A stretch of DNA of 8,318 bases from Clostridiales bacterium (lineage in GTDB: Bacteria; Bacillota; Clostridia; Oscillospirales; Ruminococcaceae), in NCBI GenBank assembly GCA_012523875.1, contig JAAYSW010000063.1, positions 1 through 8,318 of the forward strand, in the 5' to 3' direction. The notes under the pieces are model-generated. The model was not told where the DNA came from and did not search any database. It worked only from the letters and a program-made list of their open reading frames with translations. This document shows, in pieces, positions 1 through 7,764 of this stretch (within the stretch, counting starts at the first letter, position 1; every line of letters starts with the position of its first letter). The translations under genes were made by a program, and so were the position numbers.

Positions 1-296
1 CAATAAGAACATCGCATTGATTTCATTTCTTTGTACCTTTCATTAGCTTTGCTCAGTTCCTCTCTTGTATCACCAATTTGTTCAATCAATTCCTCAATAA
101 TTTCTCTCTCATTCTTTATACCTGTTTCCGTTAGGTATTGTGCTTTACCCAGACGTTCATATAATGAATTAAGTCTATTATTCACCTGTGCTTTCTCAAT
201 GTATCTCTTTGATAATTGGACTGCCTCGCCTGTCTTTGCTGCTGCTACATCAAAACATTTTCTAGCTGTTGACATTGTGTCATCAAATGTAACCAT
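1..296 (-). CDS. Small helical protein with start of a CxxC zinc ribbon (3' end off window)
   Basis: Partial gene: 98 complete codons are visible with no stop, and the C-terminus lies beyond base 1. The start is the ATG at 294-296, preceded at a 6-base spacing by a perfect AAGGAGG. An in-frame ATG at 300-302 abuts that site with no spacing and is unlikely to be used. The visible protein begins MVTFDDTMSTARKCFDVAAA and is predicted to be almost wholly alpha-helical and strongly charged, with likely coiled-coil segments from about residue 28 to 93. It has no signal peptide or membrane segment. The last residues read RCSYC (C96, with C99 cut by the window edge), which looks like the first knuckle of a C-terminal zinc ribbon. 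It follows hemZ by 11 bases and belongs to the same operon. I do not recognise a function. Its shape resembles small 'helical hairpin plus zinc ribbon' hypothetical proteins found in clostridia, which is an inference from pattern only. Confidence 0.8.
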   Translation of the reverse strand, partial: MVTFDDTMSTARKCFDVAAAKTGEAVQLSKRYIEKAQVNNRLNSLYERLGKAQYLTETGIKNEREIIEELIEQIGDTREELSKANERYKEMKSMRCSY

Positions 297-302
297 AATC
301 AT

Positions 303-309
303 CCTCCTT
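303..309 (-). promoter_or_regulatory. Ribosome binding site AAGGAGG overlapping the hemZ stop codon
   Basis: The minus strand reads TAAGGAGGATGATTATGG, so the TAA stop of hemZ (308-310) shares two bases with a full-consensus Shine-Dalgarno. This site sets the start of the downstream small protein at 296 and suggests that ribosomes finishing hemZ can restart there. Confidence 0.85.
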
Positions 310-1783
310 ATATCATTGCTATTGATTCTTTCCAAGCATTACTTTCGATTGATTTCTTTTCCATGAGTTTATAAAAGCTATTAATATACTCATAGGGAAA
401 CTTATAGTTATGAATCCTTATTAGTTCCCCATTTGGATAGATGAGCTTTGTTGATGCTGCACATCCTGCACCTAGAATACTTTGTGTTTCATCCATAATA
501 AAAATATTATACAAGCTTTCCTTTCCTCTTTTAGCATAGCCTGTATTTTCAAGGTTTTCCACTGTATTTTTTTGTCGGTATAGGTAATATGGATTATAGC
601 CCTTTTCCGTAAGCACCTTCATACTATATTCTAACGCTTGGGTAGCTGGATTGCAAATATGATTCTCACCCTCTGAATACAGTCTTGATGAACGCTTTAT
701 CGTTAATGTATGGATTGTTATACTTTCAGGATCAAGTGCAATCACCCTATCCAATGTATCTTTAAAGCTTTCAACAGTTTCTGTCGGAAGCCCTGCAATT
801 AAATCCATATTTATATTATCAAATCCTAAATTTCTAGCCATTATGTAAGCATCAACTGTCTGCTTTGCTGTATGATTTCTGCCGATAACCTTTAACACAT
901 CATCATTCAAGGTTTGCGGATTAACAGAAATTCTAGTTGCACCCATCTCTTTTATAACCCTAAGCTTTTCAAAAGTTATTGTATCTGCACGCCCTGCTTC
1001 TACATTATATTCACGAACTCTTGAAATGTCAAAGCTTTCAGATAAACATTCCATAACTTTTTGTAAATCCTCAGCTTCTACTGATGTTGGGGTACCACCA
1101 CCAATGTAAATTGTATCCATCCTTAACCCTAGTTCATCAACCATTTTACCTAACATCTTTAGCTCATTACAAAGATATTCTATATAATCAGGTATTAGTT
1201 TTTTAGTTTTTTCTATCGAATGTGAAACAAAGGAACAGTAGCTACATCTTGTTGGACAAAACGGGATTGAAACATAGAGACTTACAGTTTTACAATCGCC
1301 ATTACTAATAAGTGGTGTCTGTATCTTTGCAATTTTATATGCAAGCTCCAGTTTCTCATCACTAACAAGAAATTTATTTTTCAGTTCTGCAAATACCTCT
1401 GCCTTACTAAATCCTTCTTCTATCAAATCAATAACTTTTCTAACAGGGCGAATCCCTGTTAACATACCCCATTTTGGAGTTATACCCGTAATTTCTATTA
1501 AACAAAGATAGACTAGCTTGCATAAATTGTACTCATGCAAATCCTTTTCCGTTTTAATCTTTTCATTCAGCACATGGTATGCTCTACGCTTAATCTTATT
1601 ATTGATTCTGACATAAGCATATAGGTAAGTAAACCTTTTCCCCGTTTTAATCCTTGTCATAATTATATCGCCATCATAGTTTCTTTCATTGTATAAAAAG
1701 TTAAAACGCTTAGCTGGGATAAAAAGCTTAATAGTAGATTCAATCTCATATTTAATTGTATGATTACTAAATAAAATTGTCAT
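308..1783 (-). CDS. hemZ: HemZ-type radical SAM protein (annotated as oxygen-independent coproporphyrinogen dehydrogenase)
   Basis: A 491-residue, full-length HemZ-family protein. The N-terminal domain (about 1-165) carries the motif WGMLTGIRP (residues 105-113), typical of HemZ and absent from HemN/HemW. The radical SAM core (about 167-400) has the [4Fe-4S] cluster motif CPTRCSYC, giving C176, C180 and C183, then the SAM-binding GGGTPT (228-233). The HemN-like VEAGRAD (261-267), RISVNPQTLND (284-294) and GRNHT (301-305) follow. The family is named for conversion of coproporphyrinogen III to protoporphyrinogen IX in the cytoplasm, using S-adenosylmethionine and no oxygen. That activity is not secure for every HemZ, and no other haem gene is visible here. 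The start ATG at 1781-1783 has AAAGGA seven bases upstream and overlaps the preceding hydrolase gene by 17 bases, so translation is probably coupled. No key residue is missing. Family assignment is firm; substrate is inferred. Confidence 0.93.
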   Translation of the reverse strand: MTILFSNHTIKYEIESTIKLFIPAKRFNFLYNERNYDGDIIMTRIKTGKRFTYLYAYVRINNKIKRRAYHVLNEKIKTEKDLHEYNLCKLVYLCLIEITGITPKWGMLTGIRPVRKVIDLIEEGFSKAEVFAELKNKFLVSDEKLELAYKIAKIQTPLISNGDCKTVSLYVSIPFCPTRCSYCSFVSHSIEKTKKLIPDYIEYLCNELKMLGKMVDELGLRMDTIYIGGGTPTSVEAEDLQKVMECLSESFDISRVREYNVEAGRADTITFEKLRVIKEMGATRISVNPQTLNDDVLKVIGRNHTAKQTVDAYIMARNLGFDNINMDLIAGLPTETVESFKDTLDRVIALDPESITIHTLTIKRSSRLYSEGENHICNPATQALEYSMKVLTEKGYNPYYLYRQKNTVENLENTGYAKRGKESLYNIFIMDETQSILGAGCAASTKLIYPNGELIRIHNYKFPYEYINSFYKLMEKKSIESNAWKESIAMI

Positions 1784-2408
1784 ATGGATTTCCTTTTAGA
1801 TATGGATTATTATTTTTTTCAAAAACCAAAGTAGATTCAACATCATGCCCTGGATAAACAATATAATCCTTTTCAAGTGCTTTAAGCTTTTCCAATGATT
1901 CATTCATTAAGGAAAAGTTACCATCGGGTAAATCCGTTCTCCCGATAGAACATCTGAATAAAGTATCCCCTGTAAAAATGCAATCATTACAGATATAACA
2001 AACACAACCATTAGTATGCCCTGGGGTATGAATAATCTTAAAATCCAGCTCATCAAGTGTTATTATATCTCCATCTTTTATTTCCTTGTAATTCTCAATC
2101 TTCTTAAATTCGATATTACCAAGATTTATAGCCAAGCTACCTACTTCACTTATAATTTTCATGGCATCACCAGCATGAACATAAACCTTAGCATCTGTTT
2201 GCTTTTGCACATCATAAACCCCACCTATATGGTCATAATGCCCATGCGTTAGAAATATCTTTTTTAATGTTAAATCATTGTCCTCTAGGTATTGTAAAAC
2301 CTTTTCTGGCTCCCCACCTATATCAATTGCAATAGCGTTTTTATTCTTTGTTTCAACAATATAGCAATTGGCTTTTAATTCACCAAGTGGCATTATTTTT
2401 ACTTTCAT
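1767..2408 (-). CDS. Metallo-beta-lactamase-fold hydrolase, glyoxalase-II-like
   Basis: A 213-residue cytoplasmic protein of normal length for the short GloB/YqgX-like group. The metal-binding signature THGHYDH gives H55, H57, D59 and H60. Further ligands are H131 in TPGHTNG, D148 in TGDTLF and H188 in YPGHD, so a complete two-metal site is present. The family includes hydroxyacylglutathione hydrolases, but the C-terminal glutathione-binding helical domain of true glyoxalase II is missing. The thioester or other substrate is therefore unknown. Four cysteines lie within nine residues (C135, C137, C140, C143) just before D148, which is more than usual. The start ATG at 2406-2408 has AAGGAG six bases upstream. 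It lies 19 bases after rel and overlaps hemZ by 17 bases. A hydrolase of this type between rel and hemZ is a recurring clostridial arrangement. Confidence 0.93.
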   Translation of the reverse strand: MKVKIMPLGELKANCYIVETKNKNAIAIDIGGEPEKVLQYLEDNDLTLKKIFLTHGHYDHIGGVYDVQKQTDAKVYVHAGDAMKIISEVGSLAINLGNIEFKKIENYKEIKDGDIITLDELDFKIIHTPGHTNGCVCYICNDCIFTGDTLFRCSIGRTDLPDGNFSLMNESLEKLKALEKDYIVYPGHDVESTLVFEKNNNPYLKGNPYDNFI

Positions 2409-2427
2409 TTTAGTCTCCTTTATTATA

Positions 2428-4617
2428 TTATAATCCCGCCTTATCTACTGAGATAACGTCCTTAACTTTCTTTAATCTCTCAAAAAGGTTATTCAACTGC
2501 TCTTTGCCAGAAATATTTATCGATGCCTCAAAAATAGCATTTCCACTTTTTAATATTCTTGATGATGAATGATTAATCGGTATCTTCGCATCAGCAAGTA
2601 TTGCAGAAATATCATACATTAAGCCAACCCTATCATTAGCAATTACTTTAATTCCCGTCCTCATACTTGCTCTTACATTATTAGTCCATTCAACCCCAAC
2701 CCATCTCTCAAGATTATTTCCCTTTGCCATTGCTGATTTATAATTCGTACAATTTTGGGTATGAACTGAAATTCCATGCCCCCTAGTAATAAATCCTACA
2801 ATTTCATCTCCCGGCAATGGGTTGCAACATTGTGAAAACTTTACAAGCACATCGTCTATATTATCAAGGACAATGCCACTCTTACGGTTTACATCATGTT
2901 TTGGCTTGATAATATTTGTGCTTTCAATTTTTTCAGCCTCATCACCATATTTTTTAATATAGCTATCCCTAAGCCTTGTCATTATTTTGGATAAGGTTAT
3001 TCCACCATATCCTACAGAAGCGTAGAAATCTTCAATGGTTGAACAATTATGCTTCTTCAAATCATCACTTAAAAATTCTGGCAAATGCTCCTCAGGCACA
3101 TCGATTCTAAATCTCTTAAATTCCTTTTCAAGTTCTGCTTTACCAGTAATAATATTTTCTTCCCTACGCTCCTTCTTAAACCAAGAACGCATTTTTGATT
3201 TAGCCTCATTGGTTTTAACTATATTAATCCAATCCCTATTCGGTGCTTTATCCTCTTTGCTCGTAAGAATCTCTACAATTTGTCCAGTCTGTAGCTTATA
3301 ATCAAGTGGCACCATCTTGCCATCTACCTTTGCACCAACTGTATTATGCCCTATCTGCGAGTGAATTTTATATGCAAAATCTATTGGTGTAGAGTCAGTA
3401 GGCAAGGTTATTGAATCGCCCTTAGGAGTCATCACAACAATATCCTCTAATGCAATATCATTCTTAATAATTCGTACAATTTCCTCTACATCATCAGAAG
3501 TCTGTTGAGCCTCAATTACTTGCCTTACCCATGCAAGCCTCTGTTCCATTTTATCTTTACCCTGTATGCCCTCTTTATATTTCCAATGAGCAGCAATACC
3601 ATATTCAGCAGTATAGTGCATATCCCAAGAACGAATTTGCACCTCAAAAGGAATACGTTCACGTCCAAGAACAGTTGTATGAAGGGATTGATACATATTA
3701 GGTTTAGGAGTAGAGATATAATCTTTAAACCTATTTGGAAGAGGTCTGAACATATCATGCATTATCCCTAGAACATTATAACATTCGCCAACTGTTGTAA
3801 CTATAATTCTTACTGCATATTTATCATAAACTTCGTCAATGGTTTTATTGTTTATAAAAATCTTTTTATAAATTGCATAAATACTTTTTACCCTGCCCTC
3901 TATATATGGTGGACTTTCAAACTCCTCAATTCTAAGCCTATTAGCAATCCTTTCTTTAATCGTGGATATAAACTCCTCACGTTCGCCTTTTTTTATATCA
4001 ATAATATGTTCTATTTCTGAATATGCATAGGGGTCAAGATAATGGAATGCCAAATCCTCTAGCTCATCTTTAACAGCCCTTATCCCAAGTCTGTGAGCAA
4101 TCGGTGCATATATATGCATTGTTTCTAATGCGGTATTTCTCTGCTTATGCCCAGGACGAAAACTAAGCGTACGCATATTATGAAGTCTATCACATAGCTT
4201 AATAATTATTACACGAATATCCTGTGACATAGCTAACATCATTTTTCTTACATTCTCTGCCTGTTGTTCTTCCTTATTGAACATAGGCACTTTATTAAGT
4301 TTTGTAACACCATCAACAAGCATTGCTACATCTTGTCCGAACCTCTTTCTAACTTCATCAAGAGTAACGGGGGTGTCCTCAACAACATCATGTAGCATAG
4401 CCGCACATATTGTATCAGTATCCATCCCTAATTCAAGCAATATATATCCAACAGCTAGTGGATGTACAATATATGGCTCACCAGAGGAGCGTGTCTGCCC
4501 CATATGTGCCTTATCTGCAAATTCATAAGCTGTTATAATCTTACTTAAATCATATTGCTTATCATCAGTTAATATCTTTTGTATTAACAAATCTATTGTA
4601 TAAATATCATCGATCAT
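2428..4617 (-). CDS. rel: Bifunctional (p)ppGpp synthetase/hydrolase (long RelA/SpoT homologue, Rel)
   Basis: A 729-residue, full-length Rel. It makes (p)ppGpp from ATP and GTP/GDP on starved ribosomes and also hydrolyses it, controlling the stringent response. The N-terminal HD hydrolase domain (about 24-180) keeps the expected catalytic residues: R43, H52, the HDxxED motif (H76, D77, E80, D81), and D143/N147 in CDRLHN. The synthetase domain (about 235-345) has GRVKSIY (241-247), YAVRIIV (267-273), RFKDYISTPKPNMYQSLHT and EVQIR (325-329). RFKD at 296-299 is the RxKD form typical of bifunctional enzymes, not the ExDD of synthetase-only RelA. A TGS domain (about 391-452), a helical region, a zinc-finger-like domain (C597, C598, H619, C623) and a C-terminal ACT domain (about 653-729) follow. 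The start ATG overlaps the recJ stop in ATGA, implying coupled translation. Both activities should be intact. Confidence 0.97.
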   Translation of the reverse strand: MIDDIYTIDLLIQKILTDDKQYDLSKIITAYEFADKAHMGQTRSSGEPYIVHPLAVGYILLELGMDTDTICAAMLHDVVEDTPVTLDEVRKRFGQDVAMLVDGVTKLNKVPMFNKEEQQAENVRKMMLAMSQDIRVIIIKLCDRLHNMRTLSFRPGHKQRNTALETMHIYAPIAHRLGIRAVKDELEDLAFHYLDPYAYSEIEHIIDIKKGEREEFISTIKERIANRLRIEEFESPPYIEGRVKSIYAIYKKIFINNKTIDEVYDKYAVRIIVTTVGECYNVLGIMHDMFRPLPNRFKDYISTPKPNMYQSLHTTVLGRERIPFEVQIRSWDMHYTAEYGIAAHWKYKEGIQGKDKMEQRLAWVRQVIEAQQTSDDVEEIVRIIKNDIALEDIVVMTPKGDSITLPTDSTPIDFAYKIHSQIGHNTVGAKVDGKMVPLDYKLQTGQIVEILTSKEDKAPNRDWINIVKTNEAKSKMRSWFKKERREENIITGKAELEKEFKRFRIDVPEEHLPEFLSDDLKKHNCSTIEDFYASVGYGGITLSKIMTRLRDSYIKKYGDEAEKIESTNIIKPKHDVNRKSGIVLDNIDDVLVKFSQCCNPLPGDEIVGFITRGHGISVHTQNCTNYKSAMAKGNNLERWVGVEWTNNVRASMRTGIKVIANDRVGLMYDISAILADAKIPINHSSSRILKSGNAIFEASINISGKEQLNNLFERLKKVKDVISVDKAGL

Positions 4618-6635
4618 ATCTTACTCCTTAACATCTTTAGATGAGAAGAATCCTCTAAATCAACTTTCCTTTTAACTGGAATTAGGCTTACTTTCTGTTC
4701 ATATGCATTATATTTTATCAAATCCAATTCAAGCAGTATATCAATTGTTGCTTTCATCTTACAATAATTAATTTTACTAGCTGAAAGCTTCATAAATAGT
4801 GTATCCAATCCAATCCCAGATTTAGTAATTGATTTATAAACAGTTATCATCTCATCACGTACAGGACATATCCTAGAATAATATTCATTCAAAATTTCTT
4901 CGCCCCTTAAATACTTTTCATATATAGATTTAGCTGAAAAATATCCAAGTTGCTTTATACCTGTTTTGCGATAATCCTTAACAAACAATGTACAAGTGGT
5001 CTTATTGTTATAAGTATTATTTTCAAGTGAAACAATAAAATCCCACTTTTCACCCTTCTGTAAGGAAATATCTGAAGTCTTTGTCCTAAACATCATTGCA
5101 TAATAACAACCATTACCATATAATAGTTTCAATTTTGTATGTTCTCCATTAGAAAGGGATATAACACTATCAATAATTGCACCATGTATTAAAAATAATG
5201 GCTCACGATTTCCCTCACCAAATGGTTCTAGGATTTTCAAGCTATTGATATTATTTTCATTAATCTCATCAGGCATTAAATATTTATCAGCCACAATTGT
5301 TAAATCAGGCATTATATCATGATTGACTAAAGCATATTCCTGTACCATACTGATAAAATCTGATATTTTATCAGTATCGATAGAAAGACCTCCAGCACCC
5401 TTATGTCCTCCATAACGCAGCAATAAATCTGAACAATATTCCAAACATCTAAAAGCAGAAAATCCGCCAAATGAACGCATTGACCCCCTTGAAATATCAC
5501 CCTCAATAGTTATCACAAAACATGGCTTGCCGAATCTCTCAACCAGTCTTGATGCGACTATACCAATCACACCATGATGCCAATTCTCCCCTGAAAATAT
5601 AAGCACTCTCTCATTAAGTATATTTGGATTTTCAGTTATCTGCTCCGCTATTTTTAACATAATTTCACTTTCAGTTTTCTTACGTTCATTATTAAGAGTA
5701 TTCAACTCATTAGCAAGTCTCTCCGCTTCATTGGGCTCTTCGCATAACAATAATTCTACTGCCTGTTTGGGTGAGCCAAAACGCCCTGATGCATTTATCC
5801 TTGGTGCAATCATAAATCCTATCGAAGTAGATGTTATTTCCCTATCTGCAAGCCCACACGCCTTTATTAAAGCCAAAAGCCCTATACGCTCCGTATTTTT
5901 TATCATCGTCAAGCCATTTTCAACGATGTAACGGTTTTCACCTTTAAGCTTAACTATATCAGCAACTGTACCAATAGCGGCGAGGTCGCTAAATTCCTCC
6001 ATAGCCATATGGTAATCCCCACCATCCATCGCAGCTACTAGCTTTAACGCTATTCCTGCACCACAGAGAGTTTTAAATTCGGATGGGCAATCCTCCCTAT
6101 GAGGATTAATAATTGCTGAAGCCCTAGGGAGGTTTTCTCCAACTTGATGGTGGTCTGTAATAATTAACTCCATACCTAATTCATAAATAAACTCCGCCTC
6201 TTCAAATGCAGAAATACCGTTATCAACGGTAATTATCAAGCCCACACCATCTTCAGCAAGTTTTTTGATTGAGTCTTTATTCATACCGTATCCCTCATTT
6301 CTTTCAGGAATATAGTATGTAATATCTGCACCGATACATTCTAAGTACGAATAAAGAATCACAGTAGAGGTTATACCATCACAATCATAATCGCCGTAAA
6401 TGCAAATTTTTATCCCCTCATTAACAGCGTTATTAATTATTTCTGATGCTTTCTGCATATCCTTTATTGTAAAGGGGTCCTCAATTTCCCCCACTTTTAA
6501 AAAATCTCTAGCTTTTTCTATATCAGAAACCCCTCGTGATACAAGGATGTCTGCACATAATCTGCTCAAATCACTTTGCTTAACCATCTTTTCAGCTAAG
6601 GCTGGATCAGGTTTGTTTATTATCCACTTTTTCAT
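4614..6635 (-). CDS. recJ: Single-stranded-DNA-specific 5'-3' exonuclease RecJ
   Basis: A 673-residue RecJ, longer than the E. coli enzyme (577) and shorter than the B. subtilis one (786). It degrades ssDNA 5' to 3' in RecF-pathway recombination and mismatch/base-excision repair. The DHH domain has YGDYDCDG (80-87, with D82, D84, D86), TVDNG (136-140), TDHH (160-163) and GTVAD (222-226). NASGRFG follows at 281-287. The DHHA1 domain has HHGVIGIVASRL (353-364) and GGHKGAGGL (409-417), where many homologues read GGHxxAAG. An OB-like DNA-binding domain begins near LEPFGEGNREPLF (469-481). About 110 further residues (560-673) form a mostly helical tail of possible winged-helix character, as in other Firmicutes RecJ. 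The start ATG at 6633-6635 has GGAG five bases upstream. It is the first gene of the leftward operon and overlaps rel by four bases; the promoter lies at 6703-6731. Confidence 0.96.
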   Translation of the reverse strand: MKKWIINKPDPALAEKMVKQSDLSRLCADILVSRGVSDIEKARDFLKVGEIEDPFTIKDMQKASEIINNAVNEGIKICIYGDYDCDGITSTVILYSYLECIGADITYYIPERNEGYGMNKDSIKKLAEDGVGLIITVDNGISAFEEAEFIYELGMELIITDHHQVGENLPRASAIINPHREDCPSEFKTLCGAGIALKLVAAMDGGDYHMAMEEFSDLAAIGTVADIVKLKGENRYIVENGLTMIKNTERIGLLALIKACGLADREITSTSIGFMIAPRINASGRFGSPKQAVELLLCEEPNEAERLANELNTLNNERKKTESEIMLKIAEQITENPNILNERVLIFSGENWHHGVIGIVASRLVERFGKPCFVITIEGDISRGSMRSFGGFSAFRCLEYCSDLLLRYGGHKGAGGLSIDTDKISDFISMVQEYALVNHDIMPDLTIVADKYLMPDEINENNINSLKILEPFGEGNREPLFLIHGAIIDSVISLSNGEHTKLKLLYGNGCYYAMMFRTKTSDISLQKGEKWDFIVSLENNTYNNKTTCTLFVKDYRKTGIKQLGYFSAKSIYEKYLRGEEILNEYYSRICPVRDEMITVYKSITKSGIGLDTLFMKLSASKINYCKMKATIDILLELDLIKYNAYEQKVSLIPVKRKVDLEDSSHLKMLRSKI

Positions 6636-6671
6636 ATAAGCTCCATTCCCTTGCCTTCTATCCTATATTTC

Positions 6672-6707
6672 AATATAATTATCGTAAATGTCATTTAATA
6701 TAATTAT
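6672..6707. repeat. AT-rich 11-base direct repeat between recJ and its promoter
   Basis: AATATAATTAT occurs at 6672-6682 and again at 6697-6707, start to start 25 bases. The second copy overlaps the leftward -10 box. The repeat is real, but in such AT-rich sequence it may be chance. If functional it could be an operator or a second -10-like element for the recJ operon. Confidence 0.35.
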
Positions 6708-6731
6708 ATCATTTTTAACATGATAATTCAA
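6703..6731 (-). promoter_or_regulatory. Probable sigma-A promoter for the recJ-rel-hydrolase-hemZ operon
   Basis: Read on the minus strand: -35 TTGAAT (6726-6731), a 17-base spacer, and -10 TATAAT (6703-6708). A TG pair one base before the -10 gives an extended -10 element. Transcription should start near 6696, leaving a leader of about 60 bases before recJ, too short for a typical riboswitch or T-box. It is the best promoter on this strand in the intergenic region. Confidence 0.7.
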
Positions 6732-6799
6732 GATTTATGTATGAACAACCCTTAATTTATTAATCCTTCATAATCGCAAAGCAATACAGTAAATATTAC

Positions 6800-6827
6800 T
6801 TGACATTTATTTTAATGTGTTTATAAT
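6800..6827 (+). promoter_or_regulatory. Consensus sigma-A promoter for mscS
   Basis: A perfect -35 TTGACA (6800-6805) and a perfect -10 TATAAT (6822-6827) are separated by 16 bases. Transcription should start near 6834, leaving a leader of about 28 bases before the mscS start codon. The match to consensus suggests strong basal expression. A six-base inverted repeat, AATATA-TAAG-TATATT (6830-6845), straddles the expected start point and could be an operator or chance. Confidence 0.8.
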
Positions 6828-6861
6828 AAAATATATAAGTATATTATTTTAGGAGAGTCTT

Positions 6862-7761
6862 ATGGAATTATTTATCACTAAGTATTTATTAAGCCTAACT
6901 ACAACAACCGATTTATCTGAATTTGATATAAAAGAAAATTTGAAAGGGGAGGCACAACAGGTTACAACTATGTTTTCAAGCATTAATGAAAAGCTAAAGT
7001 CAATGCTTCCCTCAATATTGTTTGCATTGATTGTTTTTGTTATTGGTATGCTTTTATCAAAAATCTTGATAAACTTATTATTAAAAACTTTAAAAAGGAC
7101 AAATGTTGATAAAACTGCAAGAGGATTTTTAAAATCCCTTATTAAAATCGTGTTATATACACTTATTGGAGTTATAACTCTCTCATTGCTGAATGTACCA
7201 ATGACTTCCATTGTAACTATAATTGGTGCCGCTGGATTAGCAATAGGTCTAGCATTACAAGGAAGTTTATCTAATTTAGCTGGAGGTTTTATTATTCTAT
7301 TTGCACAGCCTTTCAAATCGGGTGATTATATTGAAACACCAGATGCATCAGGTACTGTAGAAAGCATAAGCATATTATACACTAAACTTATCACACCCGA
7401 TAATAATACAATTTATGTTCCGAATGGAAATGTTTCTAGTGGCAAGATAATTAACTATACACAAAGACCAACACGTCGTTTGAGCTTAGAATTTTCCTTT
7501 AATTCAGATTGCGATATCAAAAAGATAAAGAAAATATTAGTTGAAATAATCTCCTCTCACGAAAAAATATTAAAGGACCCAGAACCTTTTATCAAAGTTG
7601 GAAGGAATGCTGGGAACAAGATTACAATTTATACAAGGGTTTGGACACTTACGGAAGACTATTGGGATGTTAATTTTGATATGTTTGAACTGACAACGGA
7701 AGCGTTTGATAGGCATGATATTAAAACATCCCAAAATCATTATGATATTAGCATGAGGTAG
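6862..7761 (+). CDS. mscS: Small-conductance mechanosensitive channel, MscS family
   Basis: A 299-residue membrane protein close in size to E. coli MscS (286). It should form a heptameric channel that opens on membrane tension and releases solutes during hypo-osmotic shock. Predicted segments are a polar N-terminus (1-47), TM1 about 48-76, TM2 about 89-112 and pore helix TM3 about 114-148. The pore helix carries GAAGLAIGLALQGSLSNLAG (122-141), nearly identical to E. coli. L126 and L130 match the gate leucines L105 and L109, and G134 matches the G113 kink. A cytoplasmic beta domain (about 151-210, with PFKSGDYI and YVPNG) and alpha/beta domain follow. The C-terminus reads DIKTSQNHYDISMR, lacking the FPYPQ-like motif of E. 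coli. The start ATG has AGGAG six bases upstream. It is transcribed away from recJ, from the promoter at 6800-6827, and is followed three bases later by a phosphoesterase gene. Confidence 0.96.
   Translation: MELFITKYLLSLTTTTDLSEFDIKENLKGEAQQVTTMFSSINEKLKSMLPSILFALIVFVIGMLLSKILINLLLKTLKRTNVDKTARGFLKSLIKIVLYTLIGVITLSLLNVPMTSIVTIIGAAGLAIGLALQGSLSNLAGGFIILFAQPFKSGDYIETPDASGTVESISILYTKLITPDNNTIYVPNGNVSSGKIINYTQRPTRRLSLEFSFNSDCDIKKIKKILVEIISSHEKILKDPEPFIKVGRNAGNKITIYTRVWTLTEDYWDVNFDMFELTTEAFDRHDIKTSQNHYDISMR
7755..7758 (+). promoter_or_regulatory. Ribosome binding site inside the end of mscS
   Basis: GAGG lies six bases before the ATG at 7765 and ends immediately before the mscS TAG stop. It supports the chosen start of the phosphoesterase and suggests translation coupled to mscS. 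Confidence 0.6.
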
Positions 7762-7764
7762 GAA

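Noticed and set aside
31..366. 111-residue plus-strand open frame with hydrophobic stretches
   Set aside because: It is antisense to the small CxxC protein and the end of hemZ, has no ribosome binding site, and the minus-strand reading is clearly coding.
3525..3758. 77-residue open frame within rel, with membrane-like residues
   Set aside because: It is an out-of-frame shadow of the Rel synthetase domain, whose conserved motifs occupy this stretch.
6636..6700. Riboswitch, T-box or attenuator in the recJ leader
   Set aside because: The predicted leader is only about 60 bases, AT-rich, with no stable hairpin or T-run that I can see.
6720..6748. Second possible leftward promoter, TTGTTC-17-TATCAT (minus strand)
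   Set aside because: It matches consensus less well than the overlapping extended -10 promoter at 6703-6731.
6849..7316. 155-residue minus-strand open frame
   Set aside because: It lies antisense to the conserved MscS gene, has no recognisable motif and no good ribosome binding site.
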